Shown here: in pieces, positions 33,373-45,082 of the stretch | Layout of the letters: each line of letters begins with the position of its first letter | How positions within the stretch are numbered: the first letter of the stretch is position 1 | Assembly: GCA_039519185.1 (NCBI GenBank) | Contig: CM076851.1 | Location: 47,784,751-47,848,750 of the forward strand | DNA: 64,000 bases | Direction: 5' to 3' | Source: Astragalus membranaceus | Taxonomy: Eukaryota > Streptophyta > Magnoliopsida > Fabales > Fabaceae | The notes under the pieces: generated by a model | What the model was told of the DNA's origin: nothing | Databases searched by the model: none | Seen by the model: the letters and a program-made list of their open reading frames with translations, nothing else | Made by a program: the position numbers and the translations under genes

Positions 33373-33560
33373 TTGTATAAATCGGGTATGTATTCTCTGC
33401 ACGGAACTGCAGAGTCCCTCGAGCCGGATAGGACACAATGGGAGGCAAAGCTCTCCCTCAAGAGATTTAACACTGTTGTATGCCCAAAGCTGGATTCAAA
33501 CACAGGACCTTGGTTAAGCTGGAAGAGATCCCTACCATCTTCATCCAAGTGCTCTCGGAT
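33373..33560 (-). mobile_element. tRNA-derived SINE, minus strand
   Basis: A 10-bp direct repeat ACAATAGTTT flanks it (33363-33372; 33561-33570). On the minus strand there is a B-box-like TGTTTGAATCCAG about 60 bp from the start and a CTCTGCAGTTCCGTGCAGAG hairpin in the body. The short frames on both strands are incidental. Confidence 0.65.
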
Positions 33561-33570
33561 ACAATAGTTT

Positions 33571-34916
33571 ACTACTTTGCGAATGAAACATTCATGAAGT
33601 CCAGTAATTAATAAAAAAAGAGCTCTCACATTTCAAATCCAACAAAAATATAGTACTGTAGATCTAAATCCATAAATTAAGAAGTATGTGGATCCGATTT
33701 TAACCATAAAAACGAAGAAAACTACAATCCAATAATAAGGATCTAACAAAGCCACAAAATTGTCAAAAAAAAAAAACAATGCTACAAAAATTAATTGATA
33801 TTATTTATTTGTCAGAGCTACTTGGGATTTTATTACTGTCATTCATACATGCTGAGAGCAACTCATGACAGCATATATAAAAACTTTGTTTCTAAGTCAA
33901 GCTGGATAAATCTCAGCTTTGAGTTTGACAAAGATCTCTCTCTCTCGTATTACACAATTTTGTTAGAAAACGACAATTTTAAAAACATAGGTAATAACAT
34001 TATCCTCGGAGAAATTGGATAGTGATATCTTTCTCAGCTAGGTGTTGTTTTGTGCAACAAGGCATGCATAATAATTGTATGTATATATCCCTCTTAGTGT
34101 TGTTGACTGTTGGGTCCATTTGGCATGTGGGTTATTCACGTGGCCAACTAATACACATCATGCTTAATAATGCTATAATATTATTTATAACTCGAAGCAA
34201 TCTGCTTAATGCGTCATATCAACTATCAAGAAATCTTTTTTGTTTTGAAAAAAAAAAATAAGGGTATTGCTTTCCTCTTCGAATCTTAAGGAAACTCGGC
34301 GATAAATGCTCCCTCTTCGACTGCCAGAGAAAGATCATCAACGTCGATGCAAACGTCGATGATCCTCAATCTCACTCTAAGATAATATAAACCCTTCCTT
34401 ACTTCCCTTTCGATTTTGTTTTCGTTACTAGCTCGTGATTAGCTAGGGTATTGCCTTCTGCTTATTAATCTAAAGATGTTATAATTTGTTTTTCATGCAG
34501 AGAAGTGAAAATGCACTATCATACTTACTTGCTGATCATATTTTTTGTTTTCCATGGAAGGATGTATGCATTTGATGTGCACGGCAATTCTTTCTTCCCA
34601 ATGTTTGTGTTGCTATATGGTAATTTCTGATTCCTCTATTAGAATAACTATATATATGGTATTGTTTGAACCAAGTGTTCGAATCTAACTCCAATCTTTT
34701 TTTAATATATGAACGGTTTTTTTTATTTTGTAACAGGATATGCAAAAATCACCTAGACACGAATCCATCTCACGACCTCATCGATAAAAAAAAAAAGAGT
34801 AATAGCCAATGCGCCGGTTGAAGAATATGAGTCATTATTTAAACTATATATATATATATAATAAAGAAATTTTTTGCCTCTACTGCTTCTATTCAAAACT
34901 TCATATATTTATGCAT
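33571..34916. other. AT-rich intergenic DNA, no gene recognised
   Basis: Several short frames without family resemblance. AACGTCGATG occurs twice at about 34340-34365. Confidence 0.45.
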
Positions 34917-35098
34917 AAGATAACTGGCTTGATGGAGTGCTTTCAGGATTTGACTCTCCTCCATGTTTATAGAGAGGCAAATACAAGTGCAGATTGTTTG
35001 GCTAAATTTGCGAATAAGAATGTCAGGGGGATTAGCTTTTGGAACTCCACTCCTAATGATTTGAATTTGTTCTTGCTAGCTGATGCCTCAGGCATCTA
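34917..35098 (+). pseudogene. LINE-type RNase H C-terminal fragment
   Basis: The frame LMECFQDLTLLHVYREANTS, ADCLAKFANKN, LNLFLLADASGI ends in TAG. It matches the C-terminal third of the plant non-LTR RNase H domain (the VxREAN..ADxLA motif). The 3' flank TTTTTGACTGTTGC…CTTGTATCAACC looks like a LINE 3' end. The catalytic N-terminal part is missing. Confidence 0.75.
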
Positions 35099-37589
35099 GG
35101 TTTTTTGACTGTTGCTTTTTCCTTTTTCTTTTTACTTGTATCAACCAAAAAACTTCATATATTTATATTACGCTTAGTTAGCTTAATTAATTGAGAAATT
35201 AAAAATAGTATCACTATAGAAAAATTATGGTCCAATACTTCGTGAACAAATGGGTCAAGTAGTCTACACATAACTTGGTTCGATAACTCGATTAAAAATA
35301 TTAAAAACAAGCGATATATAAAACACAATATAGTAAATAGGGAAACACAAAGTATAGAAAAGAATGAGGCTTGCATTGAACGCAATCATGATAGGTACAA
35401 GTGGTGTTTCACCCACAAAGACACTTCACACAATATTCACTTCTAAAAAAATTCACCCCCCTCTTAAAGATTCCTGGATCCGTCCCTGCAAAAAGATATG
35501 TGGCAAAAGATGTTGTAATCCAAGTAGTAAGGAGGAGCAACAGAGAAAAGATAGCTGACCAAATCAGAGGATTTCCTTCCATTTCTCTTACTGTTTAATA
35601 GCTTTACACTACATTGGTGCTTTCACTCGCCACTGTGGCAAAAAACACCTGTATGAAAAGTTAAGAAGCTTCCATTAATTAACACCACCAATGCTTCCCT
35701 AAAAAAGATGATGAATGGCGTTGAGGCTAGGCACGCTGACTATATACAATCACACCTTGTAGATTTGTCACGCATGGGAAGGGTGCACTACAGCATGAAA
35801 GGGATACAACGCCGGTTAAATTGGACTTTCTACACCAATTATAAATCGGTGTTGTTTCCACGATTGTAGTAAGTTGGATTTTTTACGCCGGTTCATTGAA
35901 TAACCGACGTAAAGACGTGTTTTTTTACAAAATGGAGAGGTTTTATGTTCGGTTATAAATGAAAACATGCTGTTAAAATGTGTTATTTTATTTATATTTT
36001 CTTTTTTTCCATTTCTCAATTCAACATTATGATCAAAAGTATGAAAACAATTATAAATACAAAAACATTGTAATAAATAAAAATGTAGAACCCAATATAA
36101 CCATAAGTATATTGTCATAAGTTGTCATGATATATACATTATATCGGTATAACATGTTGGTATACAATATAGAATTACAATGGGGAGAGTACTTATTAAC
36201 TAATTATGTGATATTTCATAAGGTTACTGCTCCTTCGGGCAAGATTATTGCTCCTTCAAGCAAGGCATATGAACCTTTTCATACCTGATGATGAACTTGT
36301 GCATCCTTGCTCCCTTTCCTCTTAAAATCTATGTCCTTAGTCAATAAAACCTCTTCAAGTTTATCAAAATCTTCCAACTTGAGAGTGAAGGACACGGGAA
36401 CTGCAATGCCAAATCTCTGAGCATACTCTTCCAAACTGCAACGTCGGATCTTTGAGCATACTCTTCCATCATACGTGGGCTAAAGCAAACTGGCAAAACA
36501 TCATCATAATAGGAAAAATTTATTGTCTCAAAGTTCCTCTCTAATTTTTCAAGGGCAATGCATTCACGATAGTATTCATATTCATAAATCATAAAACATT
36601 TATAGCTACTATCATATATAGGTACAGATCCATAAATCATAAAATATTACAGATTGAAGAATGATAAAACATATAGGACCCATAAATCATAAAACATATA
36701 TAGATCCATAAATCATAAAACATATACAGATTAGTAGAGAGAATTGAATGAAAAGAACAAACCTTGCAAAGAATAATGCAGCACAAATCCAATGAAAAAC
36801 CGCATAAATTGACAAAGAACATGACATCCACTGTAAAATAAGAAGAAAAAAGAACAAATAGAGTAAAAGTCAGAAAATAAATAGAAAAAAGTCCAAAAAT
36901 CGTTAAGAAAAACGGTACAACAGGGATGAAGCATGGGGAGAAGAAAAAATTTCGTGGGGATTTGGGAACATTCATTGTCTCCCTCATAAACCATAGGTGG
37001 ATGTGAGGGAGATAACATCCACAGAGGTGCCACCAGAGATGGAGCAAGCTCGAAAGAATGGCACGTGAGAACGAGAGAAAGGACAACGAGGGCGATGAAA
37101 CAAGACGGCGAGAACGATGGGTATGAAGAAGATGAAGAGAACGGGGGATGGGGTTCGATTGTTGTGGGTAAAAGAGTGAGAGAATGGACTAAATAAAGGG
37201 TGGACCGACGTTAATATCTGTGTAAAGACTATATCACGCCTATTGTTAATATACAACTGCCATGGAAAGAGTCACGGTTTTAAGTTTCTGAAGGCATTAA
37301 CAGGGATTATTATTAAATATCCAACATCGAATTGTCAATGTTTATGCGTTTAAAGTTCACTAAACGAATACATGTCAGGTAGTGAGGAACAATCAACATG
37401 GAAGAAATGTAAGTGTTTTAAGCGTTTTAAATCTGTAAGGTATCAATGCCGAGCATTTACTAACATTTGATGTTGTATTTGATGCTTGTAACGCGCTAAA
37501 ATGAGATATTAAATTTTATATACAAAATTGCCACCGTTCTTGTGTTTAACACCCACTGTTTCATCAGAGGCTATGCTATTGGCAGCTTC
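35099..37589. other. Mixed repeat DNA including a CACTA-like segment (about 35787-37270)
   Basis: GCACTACAGCATGAAAGG at about 35786 is followed by ACGCCGGTT / AACCGACGT words, like CACTA subterminal repeats. GACCGACGTTAATATC at about 37204 may be the other side. No right TIR is present. 35460-35490 (CTGGATCCGTCCCTG) resembles a terminus common in plant hAT-like repeats. Minus-strand frames 36341-37256 have no recognised domain. Confidence 0.4.
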
Positions 37590-39400
37590 TCCCACAACAT
37601 TGCTAAAAAAAGATGCCTTTAATTGGACTCCACAAGCCACGGTTGCTTTCAATAGATTGAAGGATTGCATCACGCAGAGTCTATTGTCAGGCTCCATGGC
37701 GAACTGATAACTCATATTTATATTGGTTATTTATGCTCTTATCACTTAAATCAACACAAGTTCTCAAGTAATATTCGTGCTTTATTAGGTAAATATTAGT
37801 TATTTAGAGGAAAGAAGGGTTAGGAACTTGTTTGTTATCATTTGGCACATTTGTGCCTTTTTGAGTATTTTAATGTCTCTGTTGAGTGCTGCAGTGGTAA
37901 GCCAGCGGTAGACGCTACATCGCCTATATGACGGTGGGACATTTGGATATTTATAAAGCCACTTGCTGAAATGATGAGTCATCACCCTTATCTCTTATCC
38001 TCAGCATGACATTTCAGCACCCAAGTGGATGCTTCAAAGACACTTGGCGCCTCCTACATGTGTCCCATGTGATAGTTGGTGATTTTAATCATCACACCTT
38101 TTTGTAAATTAAAGTAGCTTTATGAATAATATCTAATAAGGATATTATCTATTAGGGATATTTCTAATCCATCTTGTTCAATAAGTAATTTAATTCATAC
38201 AGAGAGAGAGTTTTAACATGGAGGAAACTATCTTGACATTATAGCTTTCCTCCATTGTTATTCCACTCTTAAGCTTTTATTTTTAGTATAGTTTCTAGAT
38301 TTCATTCAAGGTTTGCTCACGTCATAGCTTCATCCTTCGTATGTGACTTGGGATCATTGGAGTGTATCTTTTGCAACCATTCTCCTCTTGTCGTCCTACG
38401 GTAATATGAGCTTTTTAGTTTGTATTATGTTGATGAAACTTGTTATGAGCTAATCACGTTGTAGTTGGATTGTTCTTAGTGTGTAATGAACTTTGAGTAG
38501 CTTTTATGTAATATTATGATGTTTGCGTTTTATTCCTTGTGTCATAATGCTTTCAACTTTGTTTTGGGAATGGCCAACTAAAACAAGGGGCTTTGTGGGT
38601 ACAGACATGGTTCACAAAGAGAACTCAAGGAATGATATGAATGAAAAACATTTTAAAGACATTTAAAGGAAGTACTATTTAACTCTAGACATAGGGGAGT
38701 AATAGTTCATAAGGTACATGCTGTAAGATCTTAATATACAGGGGTAAAACTTATTTAGATCCTAGACATAGGAGTCTTGTAACATAGCCCTGACGATAGT
38801 GACTGAAAGGCACGCCACCATGCTGCTACAGCGTCTGTTGACATTGTAGCGCTACAGCGCTTAACGCTACAGCGCTTAACGCTACAGCGTCTAATATTAT
38901 AGAACACTACTCTTGGGAATTTACATAACTACTGAGCTATCCAACTCACTCTTAAATACTTTCAATTCCTTACTGTTTTCACATTTTTATTTATTCATTT
39001 GCATTTATGTTAATCACAATGACAATACTTGTTGACAACTTGTATTTGTTACTTGTTTTGCTCACTAGCTAAATTACTAATTTAAATATAGAAGTAAACT
39101 CAACAATCTCTGTGGGAACGATCTTTACTTATCATTATATTACTTGTTGCGATTGTGTATACTTGCACATCTACTTTTCGCACAACACGAACCCAATAAC
39201 ATAGTCTCTAATAGAGACAAAGTCTTTACAAGCAAGTTTTGGCAACATTTCTTCAAATTGAGTGGCATTTCTTTGTCAATGAATTTTTTCCTACCATCCT
39301 CAAACGAATGGGCAATCCGAAGGAGTTAATAAGTGTTTAGAACTTTATCTAAGGTGTTTTGCTAGCCAAACTCTGAGAACTTGGTCTAAAAACTCTGTTG
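37590..39400 (+). pseudogene. Ty3-gypsy pol relic (RT/RNase H junction and integrase), split by a solo LTR
   Basis: Before the LTR the frame reads ASPTTLLKKDAFNWTPQATV, AFNRLKDCITQSLLSG, the end of reverse transcriptase leading to RNase H. After it come IVSNRDKVFTSKFWQHFFKL, SGISLSM and, in a shifted frame, PQTNGQSEGVNKCLELYLRC, FASQTLRTWSKNS, the integrase core including the NRDKVF Asp (D2) and the conserved Glu in QSEGVN (E). RNase H and most of integrase are deleted between them. It is a decayed relic. Confidence 0.85.
37705..39187 (+). mobile_element. Solo LTR (1483 bp) inserted in the Ty3 pol relic
   Basis: Begins TGATAACTCATATTT and ends TTTTCGCACAACA. A perfect 5-bp TSD CGAAC lies at 37700-37704 and 39188-39192. 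It has no internal region, PBS or PPT, so it arose by LTR-LTR recombination. A short tandem GCGCTTAACGCTACA array lies at about 38850-38890. Its 3' end resembles the minus-strand LTR piece at 25288. Confidence 0.9.
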
Positions 39401-39505
39401 GGAGGGGAGAACCACACGGGCCGACAAAGCCGGGTACTCGTGGCCAGGCATGTTCCCCAGTGTAGATTAGTCATCGGCAAGGTCGTGTGGTTCTCCCCTC
39501 CCAAC
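39399..39505. repeat. Stem-loop: about 20-bp inverted repeat
   Basis: TTGGGAGGGGAGAACCACACG at the left pairs with CGTGTGGTTCTCCCCTCCCAA at the right, with about 65 bp of GC-rich sequence between. GATTAGTCATCGGC occurs twice nearby (about 39465 and 39525). Function unknown. Confidence 0.8.
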
Positions 39506-39991
39506 TCTCTATGGTCAGTGGCGATTAGTCATCGGCGTAGATTATCTCAGTTTTTTTGTAATTTAATATCTGACTTTATTCATTATGAACAATATATTCT
39601 AACCAATCAATATAGGATGTTTTTTTTGTACCCCCCCCCCCCCCACCCCATTAAACCCCATACCCCATATTTGATTTTAACCCAAAAATACCTCTTTCAT
39701 TTTTACCAAAATTTGATCAGACCCACAAAATTGTAAGATTCCCAGAAATATCTAAAAAAATGTATTTTCGGAAATATTATCAGTTCAAATTTCCGGAAAT
39801 AGGGTATTTCCAGAATACAAGTTATGCTTCCGGAAATACCCACTGTTAGGTATTTCCGGAAATTCAAATTTTTAACCTTCCGGAAATACCTTTTCTTGAC
39901 GTATTTCCGGAAAGTTTAATTTTTTAAACTTCCGGAAATACCTTATTTTCGGTATTTCTGGAAATTGATTTTTTAGCTTTTTTTTACCAAT

Positions 39992-42676
39992 ATGGCTACG
40001 ACAGATGGCAGAGGTCCCTTTATGGATTTATCGGATGCGTTTACCACATCACAGGTTTTTCCTATTCAGGATATTGTTACCCGTTGGGCTAGAGATATCG
40101 GGAAAGCCAACGGGGTAATTGTCATTATTATTCGATCCGAGTCGAGTGAGAATGGTAAAGGGAAGAAAAATAAGATTGTTTTTTGTTGTGATAGGCATGA
40201 GAGATATAGTGGAGTAGATGTTGGGTGTTCTAGTAGACACAAGACCTCAAAAAGGTGTGGTTGTCCATTTAGATTGAAAGCTAAACCAATCGATCCTCCT
40301 AGTCTTGATTGGAAGGTCAAAGTTATGTGTGGAATTCACAACCATGAGCCTCTTAAGACTATCCTTGGAGCAGCAATATTTGGTAAGTTCAACAATGAGG
40401 AGCGATTAGTAGTTGAGGAGCATATGTGGTTGGGAGTGAAAGCAGCAAAAAGTCTAGAGTCAATAAAGAGGAGATTTACCAACAATTTGAGTAACATTTC
40501 ACAGCTATATAGAACCCGCAATAGTCTCCGGAAGGGAAAGAGAGGAAGTAGGACTGAGATGCAGGAGCTTCTGACACTGATTCAGTCTCATCATTATATT
40601 TGTTGGACCAGACGGCTTGAAGGAACTGATATTGTTGAGGAGATCATGTGGTCACACCCTGATAGTATCAAGTTATTGAGGATGTTTCCTAATGTCTTGA
40701 TTATGGACTGCACCTTCAAGACCAACAAATATGCATTGCCTCTACTTGAGATTGTTGGTGTCACTTTTACTGAGTTGACATTTTCTATTGCATTTGCTAG
40801 CTTACTTGTCTCACGAGAGATATGATGACTACACATGGGTTTTGCAGAGCCTAAAAGATTTGATGGTATTAGATATCCCACATCCTCAGGTTATCCTCAA
40901 TGCTATCAAGGTTGTGTTTCCCGAAGTAGTTAATATGCTTTGTCGGTATCACATTAACAACAATGTGAATGCTAAAATTAAGAAGGCTGTCAAGGGAGAT
41001 AGGGTGAAGTCAGTGATGAGTCTTTGGCATGCAATAGTTTACTCTGTATTTGAGGATGAATTTTATGAGAATTTTCATGATTTTGAACAATCATGTGCTG
41101 ATATACCCCAGCTTATCAAATATGTGAACAAGTATTGGCTGTATCCTCACAGGGAAAGATTTTGTGGACCGTGGACGGATAAAGTGAAACATTATGGAAA
41201 CACCACGACTAATAGGTACGTTAATATTTTGCTTATGTGTTTTAAATTTATTTCGAGTCAATTTTTTTCTTATGTGTTTTAATTTGTTACATATAGGGTT
41301 GAGTCAGTCCATTGGTCACTGAAGAGGTCACTGGGTTCTAGTGGAGGTGACTTACGCAGAAGTTGGGAATCCATGCATGGGATGATCAATGCACAAATTG
41401 ATAAAATTGTCGGTTCTTTTCAAAAGAGCATCAACCGTGTAGATGCCTAGCACAACACTCCATTCTACAAGAATCTACACGGTTTGGTGTCTCATGAGGC
41501 ATTGAATCATATAGCTCGTGAGTTTGAAGACATGTTGGATGGAGTAGGGACCGATAAGACCCGTTGGGCCAGTTGTGTGATTAAAGTTACTCATGGGCTA
41601 CCTTGTTCTTGTGAGCTTGGGAATTTGCACCTACATGGCTGTCGAATCCCAATAGAGATGATTGACCCTCATTGGATGAGGCTGAGTATTGAGAGTATGG
41701 ATGAGGAGCAGGTGAAACAAGCGTCACTTGAATGTGACATAAGCTATACAATAAAGGAGGTTTGGAGGCAATGGGCTGAGATGTCTCTTGAGGAGAGATG
41801 TGTCTGGAAGAGAGGTCTTGATGATTATGTCTTCAAAAGCACTACAACCATGGTGCACCAAAGAAGAAGAAGAAGAAGAAAGAGTATGATGTGAAGAGAG
41901 ATCCTTCTTATTGGGAGCACGTGGATGCGTCTTTGAGCTCAGATAATTAGAAACCCACCCAAATTTCATCACAGAGACTTCCCCAGCGGTCCTCACAGCA
42001 AGTCTCCCAATTACCATCACAGGGATCAACAGCTGAGCGAGCACAACATGACATCCATTTGGTAAGTCACTTTCCAGAGCATATGCATAAGTACATTGAT
42101 GACATTATCAATGTGATTGGGGATGGAAACTGTGGCTTCAGATGCATTTCTGCCTCACTTGATTACTCGGAGCATAGCTGGCAAATAGTTCGCAATGATT
42201 TGATTGAGGAGATGGACTCAAATTGGTTTCAATACTCAGAGGTGATGAGTAACAACATTCAGACAGTTAGGGAATCATTAGTTGCTCTCCCACAAGACTT
42301 TCAACCTCATGAGAAGTGAATGTCGATGCTTGACATGGGACATGTTATAGCGACTAAATATCATATAGCCCTTGTTAAGTTGTCACTTCATGATGGTGGG
42401 TCATCGACATTCTTCCCTTTGAGAGGAGCCTGTGTTCCTAGTCAGAGCCTCTTGTTCTGTGTTGGGTTTGTCCATGGGAATCATTGGGTTCGGGTTATGT
42501 TGAACGCTACTAGTCCAGTACCTCCTATTCATCCTACTTGGGGTGCATATGCTTCAGCTGAAGCTAGATCGTGGTTATATCCGTACCTTGGACGTGTACA
42601 GTTATGGTGTTCTTTTGTCCCAGATCATGTTGCACCGACCCTCTTAGCTGATGTTGATTACATTTCCATTAAATGA
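39992..42676 (+). pseudogene. MULE transposase fused to an OTU-like cysteine protease domain, inactivated
   Basis: Domain order: FAR1-like zinc-binding N-terminus (CCDRHERYSG, CGCPFRLKA, GIHNHEP); MULE transposase core with the first Asp in FPNVLIMDCTFKTNKYALPL; CxxH motif in LCRYHINNNV; an intron at 41216-41296; a SWIM-like CSCELGNLHLHGC; a Lys/Arg-rich linker; then an OTU domain with catalytic-Cys motif GDGNCGFR and His in NHWVRVML. Damage: frameshift near 40800, a small deletion after PQVI that removes the second catalytic Asp region, stops at about 41447 and 41948, a frameshift near 41885, and a TGA replacing a Trp at about 42317. Known families: MULE transposases fused to otubain-like domains occur in plants. 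The OTU part may have been a deubiquitinase; here it is dead. Confidence 0.88.
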
Positions 42677-42774
42677 TTGTATTATATTATATTATATTTT
42701 ATTTCACGAGTTTATATTATATTACATTTTATTCCACGAATTTTTTATTTGGCAGTCTAAATTTTGCCGAAACT

Positions 42775-42835
42775 ATTTAACGGTCTAGATTTCGCCGACA
42801 CTTTAAACGGTCTAGATTTTGCCGACCACTTTTCA
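42775..42835. repeat. Short tandem repeat upstream of the MULE second ORF
   Basis: AACGGTCTAGATTTCGCCGAC-like unit of about 27 bp, three diverged copies. Confidence 0.8.
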
Positions 42836-42874
42836 TCCAACGATGGAAATTCACTTTAGGGTTTCAGATTTTCC

Positions 42875-42883
42875 CTATAAATA
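42875..42883 (+). promoter_or_regulatory. TATA box of the MULE second ORF
   Basis: CTATAAATA, about 55 bp before the ORF start at 42937, preceded by the tandem repeat and followed by a short A/C-rich leader. Confidence 0.55.
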
Positions 42884-42936
42884 GACCAATTGGGTTTCAC
42901 TTCTTTCATACACACAACACAAAATGATGATGGTAT

Positions 42937-43344
42937 ATGGCCAACGAAGAGGCTTCCCTCACTATCATTTTTACCAATCAGAGCCTCATTGATCATCAGG
43001 GCATCATCATCAACGAAGATGATGATGTCTGTTTCGAGGGGCGAGACATGTTCCAGTGTAGGTTAAAACACAACATAACATTCGCTGCCCTGAAAGAGAG
43101 ACTACTGCGTAAGGTGCAACCGGAGGGCGACGAGCATGAAATAACTAGTATAATTTATCGGAAACCAACTTGGGTTAATGGACGTGTGCACTGGTCTGAA
43201 ATGAATGTCAACAACGACGATGATGTCCAAGCCATGATGGCCATTCATGTTATCATTAACTGGAAGGATTATCTGCATTTATACGTCGAAACCAGAAAGA
43301 CCGTCGCTGAGATCCTTCGTCGTTTCACTCCACCATCTCAGTAG
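42937..43344 (+). CDS. MULE accessory ORF (135 aa), N-terminal-domain-like protein of MULE transposases
   Basis: An intact frame. The translation includes LIDHQGIIINEDDDVCFEGR, FAALKERLLRKV, ITSIIYRKPTWVNGRVHWSE, NNDDDVQAMMAIH and LHLYVET. The pattern (IxYRxP…, D-D-V-xAM, xLYVE) resembles the small N-terminal domain found in front of many plant MULE/plant-mobile-domain transposases. Here it is a stand-alone gene on the same strand as the transposase, downstream of it, with its own TATA box. It is the only undamaged protein in this element. Role is inferred only; it may help bind DNA or form a complex. I give no symbol. Confidence 0.65.
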   Translation: MANEEASLTIIFTNQSLIDHQGIIINEDDDVCFEGRDMFQCRLKHNITFAALKERLLRKVQPEGDEHEITSIIYRKPTWVNGRVHWSEMNVNNDDDVQAMMAIHVIINWKDYLHLYVETRKTVAEILRRFTPPSQ

Positions 43345-43449
43345 TTTCTATTATGTTTTCGTTTTGTTTGTGGTTGCAATCTGTTATTTTAAATCAATGT
43401 AGAATCCGTTTTTAATTAATCAAATAAATGATTCATTTTTTTATTTTTG

Positions 43450-43745
43450 CACTCCGGAAACACCATATTATATGATAAATTCGGAAGGCAATTTTAAGGG
43501 ATTTCCGGGAATACATCAAATTGGGATAAATTCGGAAGGACATATTGAGGGATTTCCAGAAATACCTCAAATCTAGATAAATCCAGAAGTAAGTTTTTTT
43601 GATTTTCCGAAAATATCGCATTTTACGGTATTTCCGGAATGTAAAATGTGTTCCGGAAATACCGTAAAATGCGATATTTCCATAAAATCAAAAAAACATC
43701 CTTCCGGATTTATCTGAATTTGAGGTATTTCCGGAAATTTTGTAG
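43450..43745. repeat. Right subterminal TTCCGGAAAT palindromic repeats of the MULE
   Basis: Repeated TCCGGAAATACC / GGTATTTCCGGA words in both orientations, mirrored at 39780-39965. Confidence 0.85.
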
Positions 43746-43792
43746 ATTTAAGGGGTAGTTTCGTTCGTTTGGTCATTTTGGAGGATAGACGG

Positions 43793-44161
43793 TGTTCTGT
43801 ACCTAGCAGTACTTTGGTAGGCTGCTGTTGGTAGGTCTTGTTGTCCTGCCAGTAGGTCAGTGAGCGCCTGGGGGGGGGGGTACCTGCAAAGCCACTCCGA
43901 CGCTCAAGTCAGTATAGAGAGTATATGAGTGCAGGTACTAGGGATTAGAGATCGAACCTCTTTTAGGGCAAAGTTTGCCTGTATTTATAGGAAATCATGT
44001 CCTCGTGTGGATCGTTGGATGGGTAGAGTCTATCTTGACCGTCCAAGCATGTTGGCCTAGCATGAGGTGGATATGGGCTGAATAGGTTGGGCTGATCCAT
44101 ATCACATGCTAGATGCACCTCCTGGTTTTGCTAATGAGACCCCCTGGTTGACTCCAGAACA
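43793..44161 (-). repeat. 3' LTR of element L2 (minus-strand sense)
   Basis: 369 bp, TGTTCTGTACC…CCAGAACA on the plus strand. It contains a GGGGGGGGGG run at about 43870 that is absent from the other LTR. Confidence 0.93.
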
Positions 44162-44299
44162 GTTGCCCCCCAAGCCGAGATTATTCCGAAGGATGGTCTT
44201 GGCTTAAAGGATTTTTGTCAGTTTGCCGGATCTGTGAGGTTACGCGGGACACTGCCTTTGTACAACCGTGTTCTGTCATTTTCACTCCCTAGAGTAAAG

Positions 44300-44825
44300 A
44301 AGGAAGGTGGCGCCCTCAAGGGCGCCTTGTGATGGGCGAGTTGCAAATGGGGGAGTGGCGCCCTCATGGGCGCCTTGTGCTTGATGGTTTGCATGAGAGG
44401 GATTGGCGCCCTCATGGGCGCCTTGCACTTGGTGATTTGCACATCGGGGAGAGGTGCCCTCATGGGCGCTTTGTGCTCGATGTTTTGTATGAGAGAGGTT
44501 GGCGCCCTCATGGGTTCCTGTACTTGGTGATTCGCCCAAGTAAGAGAGTGGCGCCCTCATGGGTGCCTTGCACTTGGTAATTCTCCCAAGTAAGAGAGTG
44601 GCGCCCTCGTGGGCGCCTTGTGCTTGATGATTTGTACAAGAGAGGTTGGCGCCCTCTTGGGTGCCTTGCACTTGATGAATTGCCCATCGGGGGAGAGTGG
44701 CGCCCTCGTGGGTGCCACATGCTTGATGATCGGCGAGAAAGGAACGGGTGCCCTCATGGGCGCCTTGAGTTGGGAGCGAAGCGTTTTTTGACTTGGCGGC
44801 CTGCCGGGTGCCCCCTTGGGCATCG
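44300..44825. repeat. Hairpin-word array 1 of L2 (GGCGCCCTCATGGGCGCC)
   Basis: About eleven copies or near-copies, spaced about 40-60 bp, separated by CTTGTGCTTGATGRTTTG-like spacers. All have the loop TCAT in the same orientation. Frames rich in APMRAP or RPHGRL are products of the repeat. Confidence 0.9.
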
Positions 44826-45082
44826 ATTTTGAGCTTAGGTTTCGCTTTGTACTTCCTTCTTTGTTGCTCGTTTTGTTGCTTGTTTTGACTTGCTCTTTGA
44901 TTTGATATTTTCGGGCTTCTTGCCACCAAGGGGACTTGTTTTTTTCCCGATTGTTCGCCCGACCTTGCTGCTTCCCTATCACTTGGTAATTGTGGTGACA
45001 CTTAGTTTCTTTTCTTAGCCTCTTGGCTTTCGAGTTCGTCTCGTTTCTTTGAAGCCTCCCACCTCGGGATAGGGTGTTGTTT

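Noticed and set aside
35460..35495. CTGGATCCGTCCCTG as a complete hAT end
   Set aside because: Only one terminus-like motif; no partner or TSD.
36341..37256. Minus-strand frames of 90-149 codons
   Set aside because: Hydrophobic AT-rich translations without a recognised domain, next to CACTA-like repeats; not convincing as genes.
44218..45001. Frames rich in KAPMRAP and EGATL on the minus strand, up to 239 codons
   Set aside because: Low-complexity products of the GGCGCCC hairpin-word array, readable in several frames at once.
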